Source: JAAEQG01 sp043803085 (GTDB taxonomy: Bacteria > Planctomycetota > Phycisphaerae > UBA1845). Taken from it: a DNA stretch of 9,401 bases. Of this stretch, positions 1 to 4,980 are shown piece after piece. The position numbers were made by a program, and so were the translations under genes. Location: NCBI GenBank assembly GCA_043803085.1, contig JAZDKM010000225.1, forward strand, positions 1-9,401. The letters are read 5' to 3'. Within the stretch, counting starts at the first letter, position 1. The number at the start of each line of letters is the position of its first letter. A model generated the notes under the pieces. The model worked only from the letters and a program-made list of their open reading frames with translations, did not search any database and was not told the DNA's origin.

Positions 1-1
1 T

Positions 2-51
2 GGTGATATCTAGTTATATACATAGATATCACCTGCGGCCCGAACCGTCAA
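2..51 (-). promoter_or_regulatory. Leftward promoter with palindromic operator-like site
   Basis: Read on the minus strand, TTGACG (46-51) and TATCTA (23-28) form a sigma70-like -35/-10 pair with a 17-bp spacer. An exact 11-bp inverted repeat, GGTGATATCTA at 2-12 and its complement at 23-33, is separated by 10 A+T-rich bases. It covers the -10 box and the expected start point. A strict A+T-rich palindrome over the -10 box in G+C-rich DNA is the usual layout of a repressor operator. The controlled gene would lie left of position 1 and is not visible. The elements are seen directly; promoter and operator function are inferred. Confidence 0.5.
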
Positions 52-118
52 GGCCGCGGCCCGTCCGCCGCATCCCCGACCGCGGGCACCTGGTCACACG
101 CAATTCACTCCGGGATGA

Positions 119-187
119 CTACGAAATGGCCAAACCCCAGCCCCTCTCCCCCTCAGGGGGAGAGGGTAGGGTGAGGGGGCTGTGGGA
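119..187 (-). repeat. Palindromic repeat encoding the end of the pentapeptide protein
   Basis: Positions 142-152 (CCCTCTCCCCC) and 156-166 form an exact 11-bp inverted repeat with a 3-base loop. The surrounding C-rich and G-rich sequence gives the protein end S-P-L-T-L-P-S-P-P-E-G-E-R-G. That phrase is familiar as the translation of a widespread intergenic repeat in many bacterial genomes. It lies at the 3' end of the pentapeptide gene and supplies about 22 residues and the route to its stop codon. It could also act as a transcription terminator stem, but no T-tract follows. The palindrome is seen directly; the family attribution is from memory. Confidence 0.75.
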
Positions 188-1582
188 TAGGGTCTTTGGG
201 GCGTCCGTCCATTTCTGCCGCGTGTACCGGGGCGAGAGTCCGGAGCGCTCTTCGGCGTCACGCATGGGAGCGACGAAGAACGTCAACCCCGCCCGCAGCA
301 GGTTGTACGCAATCAGCGCCAAAGCGGTCACCCAGTACCAGTTCCCCTTGTCCACGCCAAGGACCAGCCGCCAGACCCGCGACTCCCGGGCCCGGGGATT
401 CTCCGGGCCGGGAAGCTCTTGCTTGATCCCTTCGACCGCGTTGCGGAGGACTTGGGCCGTCGCTGGATGCTCAGGCTCCAGCCGGCCGATGTCGGTCTCG
501 AGCTTCTGGAGCCCGGCCGCGACGCCCTTTTGCGCGCGGTAGGCCGTTACCCACCCGGCGGTCTTAACTACGTAGGGCAGAAAGAACGCGGTGAGCAGGA
601 AGAGGTTGAAGAGGAGTTTCGGTCCGGTGTAGGCCCGGCGCAGCCGCGACCAGGGATCGTCCGCCCGGGGCGCGAATACCGCGTCTCGAACATACGTACA
701 GTCGAGTACGAGACCTCGTACACCCTCCAGATTCGCTTCCCGCAGATCTGTTCCGCACAGGCGTGCCCGATTCAGACCCGTGCCCGCGAGACTCGCCCCA
801 CGCAAGCTTGCACCCTCGAAGCTCGCCTTGCCGCCGAACGTGGCCCCATAGAAGCTCGCCTGGTCGCCCAACGTGGCCCGAAAGAAGTTCGCCTCGGCGC
901 CGAACCTGGCCCCTATGAAGTTCGCCTCGGCGCCGAACGCGGCCCCTGTGAAGGCCGCCTGGTCGCCGAACGCGGCCCCGAAGAAGCTCGCCTCGGCGCC
1001 GAACTTGGCCCCAGCGAAGCACGCCTGGTCGCCGAACGTGGCCCGAAAGAAGATCGCCTGGCGGCCGAACGTGGCCCAGAAGAAGCACGCCTGGTCGCCG
1101 AACTGGACTCGGGAGGCGATGAATCGCGGACGGATATTCAGTTCATCGGCTTTGCAGCGAGGCACGCGGCAGCGGCGCAGCAGAATGGACAGGTCGGGGC
1201 GCGGCTTGAACTCCTCGGGCGCTCCTTCGGCCCGCAGGCGTCTCTCGACCCGCCGCAGCAGATCACCTAAGTCGATGAGCTGGCCGGTGTTGTCGTCGCG
1301 GAAGTCCACGCCCTCCAGCAGGAATCCCCCGCGATTAAAGTGCTCATCGACGTCTTCGGCGCCAGTGGAGTACGTGCGTAGCGGCCTGCCTCCCCGCAGG
1401 CCGTCTTCTTCCTCGGCCGGCGAGACGCCGGCCGCTACGGCGCTGGAGACGTCCCGCGTGGACGTACACCAACCCTCCACCACGCGGTTCAGCACCTCCT
1501 CGCGGTCGGCGCCCTTGGGCACCAGGGCCGGGAGGGCGGCGTAATCCTCGGCGCTCATTGGCTCGTAATCAAAGAAACCCAT
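119..1582 (-). CDS. Pentapeptide-repeat protein with two C-terminal membrane segments
   Basis: The 487-residue product has an N-terminal region (1-156) with no recognised motif. Residues 158-257 hold nine near-identical 11-residue units of the type T-F-G-D-Q-A-C-F-F-W-A, followed by looser A-x-L repeats to about 290. This period matches the Pentapeptide_3 style of right-handed beta-helix. Two hydrophobic stretches (about 323-345 and 415-438) flank a charged, probably helical region, so it is likely an inner-membrane protein with the helix in the cytoplasm; the role is unknown. Start ATG at 1582 has only a weak AAGGG about nine bases upstream. Residues 48-70 and the last 22 residues are encoded by palindromic DNA repeats and are probably late additions. 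The gene stands alone, with repeat-filled DNA upstream. Confidence 0.85.
   Translation of the reverse strand: MGFFDYEPMSAEDYAALPALVPKGADREEVLNRVVEGWCTSTRDVSSAVAAGVSPAEEEDGLRGGRPLRTYSTGAEDVDEHFNRGGFLLEGVDFRDDNTGQLIDLGDLLRRVERRLRAEGAPEEFKPRPDLSILLRRCRVPRCKADELNIRPRFIASRVQFGDQACFFWATFGRQAIFFRATFGDQACFAGAKFGAEASFFGAAFGDQAAFTGAAFGAEANFIGARFGAEANFFRATLGDQASFYGATFGGKASFEGASLRGASLAGTGLNRARLCGTDLREANLEGVRGLVLDCTYVRDAVFAPRADDPWSRLRRAYTGPKLLFNLFLLTAFFLPYVVKTAGWVTAYRAQKGVAAGLQKLETDIGRLEPEHPATAQVLRNAVEGIKQELPGPENPRARESRVWRLVLGVDKGNWYWVTALALIAYNLLRAGLTFFVAPMRDAEERSGLSPRYTRQKWTDAPKTLSHSPLTLPSPPEGERGWGLAIS
1377..1439. repeat. 63-bp palindromic element inside the pentapeptide gene
   Basis: CGTAGCGGCC (1377-1386) and its exact complement (1430-1439) form 10-bp terminal inverted repeats. 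Inside are two hairpins: GGCCTGC 1383-1389 with 1396-1402, and GGCCGGCG 1415-1422 with 1426-1433. The element is 21 codons long and reads in frame as A-V-A-A-G-V-S-P-A-E-E-E-D-G-L-R-G-G-R-P. The phrase GVSPAE / PAGETPAATA recurs in planctomycete and related genomes as the translation of a dispersed repeat. It looks like a small non-autonomous mobile repeat that did not break the frame. Structure is seen directly; mobility is inferred. Confidence 0.8.
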
Positions 1583-1977
1583 CTGGAGGCGCCCTTGCTC
1601 CGATGTCCGCTACGATTTCCGAAAGACTGCAAACCTGTCCCGTAGGGACATTCGAGAATAGCCCAGCGTTTCAACGCTGGGAATAGGATCGGCCGCCGGA
1701 CCTCCCGAGTCCCGTAGGGACGGATGGATCAACCTCAAACGGTTCCAAGGATCGAATGGCTCAGTCGTCCCTACGGGACGAAGTTCGTTATCCTAACCGA
1801 ATGACCCAGCGATGAATCGCTGGGCTATTATCGCGCCGTGCCTACGGCACGGAAGCGCCCAATTGCTTCCTTGGGTCGGCAAACAGGGGGCACGAATCTT
1901 TCTCGCGAGGGAACGGAAGTGCGTCGCCTGTGCCACCGCGACCGAAGAAGATTCCTGACCACATGTTCCACCGTAGG
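1583..1977. other. 395-bp intergenic region, mostly palindromic repeats
   Basis: No gene is supported here. Short open frames at 1793-1996 and 1842-2075 (minus) cross the repeats and the end of the next gene and have no ribosome binding site. The left part holds the mirrored repeat cluster (1636-1852). The remainder (1853-1977) shows no clear hairpin or promoter. The pentapeptide gene must be transcribed from somewhere in this stretch, but no convincing -35/-10 pair was found. Confidence 0.7.
1636..1852. repeat. Mirrored REP/BIME-like palindrome cluster
   Basis: Copy A (1636-1681) has a TGTCCC-GTA-GGGACA hairpin, an 8-base spacer, TAG, and a CCCAGCGTT-TC-AACGCTGGG hairpin. Copy B (1805-1852), on the opposite strand, has the same order: CCGTGCC-GTA-GGCACGG, an 8-base spacer, TAG, then CCCAGCGAT-TC-ATCGCTGGG. 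Between them two extra GTCCC-GTA-GGGAC palindromes (1709-1721 and 1766-1780) face each other. The arm bases differ between copies in compensating pairs. The arrangement is that of a REP pair (BIME) of the kind moved by RAYT transposases (IS200/IS605-related); no such gene is in the window. Confidence 0.8.
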
Positions 1978-2415
1978 CTATCCGTGATACCACCACGCGC
2001 CGACACGTCCGACGATGACACCGAGAAAACCCAGCAAGGCCAGCAATATCCCCACCGGAGAGGGGGGCGATGCACTAGGACCGCTGCTGACTGATGAGCA
2101 CACCATTGGGATACCGATGATCATCGCGCAAGCGGATAGCAGCTGGATCGCCTTCCATATCTTGCCGGTCTTTTCAATCGTCTGGACAGTGGGGACGGGC
2201 CGCACCACAAGAGGGCGACCCGACGGCGCCGTGGGGGCAGCTTGAGTGGGCGGTGGCGGCAACGGAGCCAGGGCCGTTTCCGTCAAATCAATTCGCTCGA
2301 CCATCACGCCCATTCGATTTGCCTTCTCCTCTGCCGCGGACGGTGTCGGAGCATCAAAGGTGATATCCACAGGGTCACCCGTCCCGCGTTCTAGGCCGAT
2401 GACTCGGAATCTCAT
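1978..2415 (-). CDS. Small hypothetical membrane protein with two helices
   Basis: The 145-residue product begins M-R-F-R-V-I-G. Residues 1-42 form a compact beta/alpha segment (…G-D-P-V-D-I-T-F-D-A…A-A-E-E-K-A…G-V-M-V-E-R-I), like a small N-terminal domain I associate with planctomycete membrane proteins and, more loosely, with GspF-type N-termini. A proline-rich linker (51-75) leads to two hydrophobic segments (about 88-108 and 120-138). Function is unknown. An earlier in-frame ATG seven codons upstream exists, but AAGGAG six bases before the second ATG favours 2415. The gene lies 56 bp downstream of the aminotransferase on the same strand. It may be co-transcribed with it or use its own promoter at 2463-2492. 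Confidence 0.7.
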   Translation of the reverse strand: MRFRVIGLERGTGDPVDITFDAPTPSAAEEKANRMGVMVERIDLTETALAPLPPPPTQAAPTAPSGRPLVVRPVPTVQTIEKTGKIWKAIQLLSACAMIIGIPMVCSSVSSGPSASPPSPVGILLALLGFLGVIVGRVGAWWYHG

Positions 2416-2421
2416 CGGGTG

Positions 2422-2427
2422 CTCCTT
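2422..2427 (-). promoter_or_regulatory. Ribosome binding site fixing the start at 2415
   Basis: AAGGAG on the minus strand lies six bases before the ATG at 2415. It falls inside the reading frame of the longer possible start at 2436, which has no comparable site at the right distance, so the shorter 145-residue protein is preferred. Confidence 0.7.
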
Positions 2428-2462
2428 CGTTGGCATAGGCGGAAGGAAGAGAATACGTCTAA

Positions 2463-2492
2463 ACTATACCATTATGCCTTCATCTCCGTCAA
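2463..2492 (-). promoter_or_regulatory. Candidate promoter in the last codons of the aminotransferase gene
   Basis: On the minus strand TTGACG (2487-2492) and TATAGT (2463-2468) are separated by 18 bp. The -35 box lies within the final codons of the aminotransferase gene and the -10 box just after its stop. Transcription would start near 2456, about 40 bases ahead of the small membrane protein. It is the closest match to the sigma70 consensus in the window; function is inferred. Confidence 0.45.
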
Positions 2493-3848
2493 CACTTCGT
2501 CAAGGCACGCGAGCAGGAACTCCGCGTCGGCGCTGGTCAGGCACATCGGCGGCTTGATGCGGAGCACGTTGCCGTACAGGCCGCCTTTGCCGATCAGCAG
2601 GCCCTTGTCCTTGGCGCGCTCGAAGACCTCCGCGGTCTCGGCGGTGGCGGGCTCCTTGGTCGCCCGGTCCTTGACTAGCTCAGCCCCGAGCATCAGGCCC
2701 TTCCCGCGCACGTCGCCGATGAGCCGGTGCTTGTCCTGTAACTCCAGCAGCCCGTTCTTGATCTGCGTGCCGATCTTCAGCGCGTTGGCTTGGATGCCCT
2801 CGGCGTCGATGATTTCCAGCGTGGTCAGCCCCTGGATCATGGACACCGGATTGCCGCCGAACGTGTTGAAATGAATCCGCTGGGCCAGCGGTTGGGCGAT
2901 GTCCTTCCGCGTAGTGCAGGCGGCCAGCGGGGCGCCGTTGCCAATGCCCTTGGCCATCGTCACGATGTCCGGCGTCACGCCCCAGTTCTCGAAGCCCCAG
3001 AAGTGATGCCCGGTCCGCCCGAAGCCGGTCTGGACTTCGTCGGCAATGCACAGCCCGCCGTACTTACGCACGATCTCGTACACGATCTTGAAATACTCCG
3101 GCGGCGGATCGACCACCCCGCCGACGCCCTGGATGGGCTCGCCGATGAAACACGCCACCTTGCCGGGCGTCTCGTAGCGGATCAGCTCCTCGAAGCCTTT
3201 GGCGCACTTCATGTCGCACGCCGGATAGGTCAGCCCCAGCGGACAGCGGTAGCAGTAGCCCGGCGTGCCGTGCTTGACGCCGAACGAGTGCGGCACGGGA
3301 TACTTCCACGTGCTGTGCGCGGTCAGCCCCATGCACGCCTGCGAGCCGCCGTGATAGCCGTTGCGCAGCGAGATAACCTCGAAACTCCCGGTGTGCAGGC
3401 GAGCCATCAGCACGGCCACGTCGTTGGCCTCCGAGCCGGAGTTGGTGAAGTAGGTGCAATCCAGGCCGCTGCCGGCGGGAAAGTGCTCCGCCAGGCGCTT
3501 ACCGAACAGCCCGATGGTCGGGTGTAGGTAGATGGTCGTCGCGTGGCAGAGCTTGCCCACTTGTTCGCGGACCCGCTCGACGATCTTGGGGTGACAGTGG
3601 CCGACGGAGACGGTGACGATGCCGGCAATGCCGTCGAGGTACTGCTTGCCGGTGTCGTCCCAGAGGTACTGCATGTGGCCTTCGACGATGTTGAGCGGCT
3701 GCTTGTAGTAAGTCAGCAGCGCGGGCGTCAGATACTCGCGCCGCAAGGCGAGGACTTCGTCACGCGAAGGCCCATCGTACGGAGCGGGGAGGTGCGGACT
3801 CTTGGGCAGCACCGCTGTTTTTTTCATTCTGGGGGAGGATGGCGACAT
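2472..3848 (-). CDS. Class III aminotransferase, AGXT2-like (alanine--glyoxylate type)
   Basis: The 458-residue product is a full-length fold-type I, PLP-dependent class III aminotransferase. It resembles mitochondrial AGXT2 along its length: Y-L-T-P-A-L-L-T-Y-Y-K (39-49), G-I-V-T-V-S-V-G-H-C-H-P-K (76-88), N-S-G-S-E-A-N (136-142, phosphate loop), I-A-D-E-V-Q-T-G-F-G-R (268-278, with D270 for the pyridine nitrogen), T-M-A-K-G-I-G-N-G (K300, expected Schiff-base lysine) and F-N-T-F-G-G-N-P (327-334). Likely amino donors are alanine, beta-alanine or related omega-amino acids, with glyoxylate or pyruvate as acceptor; specificity cannot be read from sequence. A cysteine cluster (C199, C202, C211, C215) lies in a loop that is also cysteine-rich in AGXT2. 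The enzyme should be cytoplasmic. Start ATG at 3848 has AGGAG eight bases upstream. Divergent from the lipoprotein gene. Confidence 0.93.
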   Translation of the reverse strand: MSPSSPRMKKTAVLPKSPHLPAPYDGPSRDEVLALRREYLTPALLTYYKQPLNIVEGHMQYLWDDTGKQYLDGIAGIVTVSVGHCHPKIVERVREQVGKLCHATTIYLHPTIGLFGKRLAEHFPAGSGLDCTYFTNSGSEANDVAVLMARLHTGSFEVISLRNGYHGGSQACMGLTAHSTWKYPVPHSFGVKHGTPGYCYRCPLGLTYPACDMKCAKGFEELIRYETPGKVACFIGEPIQGVGGVVDPPPEYFKIVYEIVRKYGGLCIADEVQTGFGRTGHHFWGFENWGVTPDIVTMAKGIGNGAPLAACTTRKDIAQPLAQRIHFNTFGGNPVSMIQGLTTLEIIDAEGIQANALKIGTQIKNGLLELQDKHRLIGDVRGKGLMLGAELVKDRATKEPATAETAEVFERAKDKGLLIGKGGLYGNVLRIKPPMCLTSADAEFLLACLDEVLTEMKA

Positions 3849-3891
3849 GGTTCAAGCTCCTTTGGTCATGTCTCACCGAGCACAACAGGCC

Positions 3892-3921
3892 ACTCTATCA
3901 GGCAGGCCGCCCACCTGCCAA
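3892..3921 (-). promoter_or_regulatory. Candidate promoter of the aminotransferase gene
   Basis: On the minus strand TTGGCA (3916-3921) and TAGAGT (3892-3897) are 18 bp apart, giving an expected start near 3885 and a leader of about 37 bases before the ATG at 3848. A 6-bp inverted repeat, GGCAGG 3901-3906 with 3914-3919, lies within the spacer and reaches into the -35 box, so it could be an operator. Both assignments are inferred from position. Confidence 0.4.
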
Positions 3922-3955
3922 GCGCCTCACCTCCAGTCTCTTTACGCGTGAGACT

Positions 3956-3985
3956 TTGCCATATCCCGAGGCCGGGACATAGAAT
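3956..3985 (+). promoter_or_regulatory. Candidate promoter of the lipoprotein gene
   Basis: TTGCCA (3956-3961) and TAGAAT (3980-3985) are separated by 18 bp. The expected transcription start, about seven bases past the -10 box, falls at 3991-3993, on or next to the ATG at 3993. The mRNA may therefore be leaderless, which fits the absence of a Shine-Dalgarno sequence. Confidence 0.4.
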
Positions 3986-3992
3986 ACGTGTG

Positions 3993-4718
3993 ATGCGATT
4001 CAGGGGTCGGACATGGCTCGCGGCTCTGCCCGGTCTCACGTGCGGCATTATGCTTGCTGTGGGTGGTTGCGGCCGAAGTATTCGCGCCGTCGAGACCACC
4101 GACCAACTTGTCTCCCACAAGCACCGCACCGCGACGGTGAACACGCCGCGATTCGAGGTCACCGCGACTTGGACTCCGGTCCCCTGGGCCGGCAGCGACG
4201 GCCCGATCGCGTTTCTGTTGCAGATCGCCAACCTCAGCGAATACGCGGTGCGGTTTGATCTCGAGGGCGTGACGCTGGAGGACGGTTTCGGACGCCTGCG
4301 TGGGGTCATCCCACCAGAGAAGCTGTACCGCGCGTTCTCCATCTCCTCCGCGGACGAACCGCCCCGGGCCGCCTTGGCGAGCTATCGGCGCACCGTCCGG
4401 TACTCGCGCTATTATTACGATTACTATCCCGAGCACCGGTTCTACGCCTGGCACGGGGGTCTGGGTTGGCCGGTTGGGGGGGCGTATGATTACGACCCTT
4501 ACTATGAGCAGCGCAAGACCGCCCGCTTCCTGGCTCAATTGCTCGAATCGCAGACGCTGGCACCCCAGTCCGTCGCGCTGGGTTATGTTGTTTTCGCCTA
4601 TGATCCCCAGAAAGACGACAAGTTGACCCTGCGGATCGAGATCGGACCTCGGGTCGAGGAGACCAGCACCCAGCCCGCCGAAATCACCACGGTGTCGATG
4701 ATATTCGAGGTGAGGTAG
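3993..4718 (+). CDS. Predicted lipoprotein of unknown function
   Basis: The 241-residue product starts with a lipoprotein signal peptide: basic M-R-F-R-G-R, a hydrophobic core, then V-G-G-C with the acylated cysteine at position 26. Residues about 53-105 look like a beta-rich domain (F-E-V-T-A-T-W-T-P…I-A-F-L-L-Q-I-A-N-L-S-E-Y-A-V-R-F-D-L-E-G-V). A tyrosine-rich stretch follows (137-171, including Y-S-R-Y-Y-Y-D-Y-Y-P), and the C-terminal part is beta-rich again (L-A-P-Q-S-V-A-L-G-Y-V-V-F). I do not recognise the family. The frame stays open far upstream into the aminotransferase gene, but only this start gives a signal peptide. No Shine-Dalgarno sequence precedes it. The stop codon lies at the edge of a palindromic repeat (4716-4762), so the true ancestral end may have differed. 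Confidence 0.75.
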   Translation: MRFRGRTWLAALPGLTCGIMLAVGGCGRSIRAVETTDQLVSHKHRTATVNTPRFEVTATWTPVPWAGSDGPIAFLLQIANLSEYAVRFDLEGVTLEDGFGRLRGVIPPEKLYRAFSISSADEPPRAALASYRRTVRYSRYYYDYYPEHRFYAWHGGLGWPVGGAYDYDPYYEQRKTARFLAQLLESQTLAPQSVALGYVVFAYDPQKDDKLTLRIEIGPRVEETSTQPAEITTVSMIFEVR

Positions 4719-4762
4719 GGTGGGCGCTCGCGCACCTATAGTAGGGTCCGCGCTCGCGGACC
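4716..4762. repeat. Double GC palindrome overlapping the lipoprotein stop codon
   Basis: Two related units follow each other: TAGGGTGGGCGCTCGCGCACC from the stop codon onward, an imperfect palindrome, and GGTCCGCG-CT-CGCGGACC (4745-4762), an exact 8-bp hairpin. The 19-base sequence at 4744-4762 recurs exactly, inverted, at 5262-5280 inside the secreted-protein gene. It belongs to the same dispersed repeat population as the insert in that gene. Confidence 0.7.
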
Positions 4763-4791
4763 GTTTTCTCGGCGTGGTGCGCCGCGGGTGG

Positions 4792-4835
4792 CATGGCGGC
4801 GTCCTTGACACATAAGTGTCAAGGGCGCCGCCATG
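4792..4835. repeat. Long hairpin between convergent genes
   Basis: Positions 4792-4811 and 4816-4835 pair as a 20-bp stem (one G-T pair, the rest Watson-Crick) around a 4-base ATAA loop; the inner arm is CTTGACAC. It sits between the lipoprotein and the secreted protein, which converge, so it could stop transcription from both sides. There is no T-tract on either strand, so it may equally be another mobile palindrome. Confidence 0.65.
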
Positions 4836-4941
4836 TGAGAGTATTCGATTCCCCGTCGTGTTCAGCTCTTCTCCGGCAGGCGAGACCCGCCCGGCACGGC
4901 CAATCCGCAATCCGCTTTCAGCCCCGAACGTCCCGCGTTTG

Positions 4942-4978
4942 GAGTTTCGAGTTTCGAGTTTCGACGTTTCGACGTTTC
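4942..4978. repeat. 7/8-bp tandem repeat next to the secreted-protein stop codon
   Basis: Three copies of GAGTTTC (4942-4962) run directly into two copies of GACGTTTC (4963-4978), ending two bases from the stop codon of the secreted-protein gene. A related 8-bp array, GACTTTTC-type, lies inside that gene at 5393-5424. The spacing is regular and the unit is clearly related to dispersed arrays familiar from planctomycete intergenic DNA; the role is unknown. Confidence 0.75.
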
Positions 4979-4980
4979 TG

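Noticed and set aside
419..1270. Long plus-strand open frame (283 codons) with E-A-R-L-V-A-E-R-G-P repeats
   Set aside because: It is antisense to the 33-bp repeats of the pentapeptide gene, which keep all frames open. It has no ribosome binding site, and the minus-strand protein has clear family features.
873..1544. Plus-strand open frame (223 codons) with S-A-P-N-x-A-P repeats
   Set aside because: Same cause: another frame of the 33-bp repeats opposite the pentapeptide gene.
1636..1852. CRISPR-like repeat array
   Set aside because: The palindromes are unequal, lie in both orientations and lack regular spacers; there are no cas genes.
3543..3992. Upstream extension of the lipoprotein frame
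   Set aside because: The added 150 codons are antisense to the aminotransferase gene, and using them would bury the signal peptide inside the protein.
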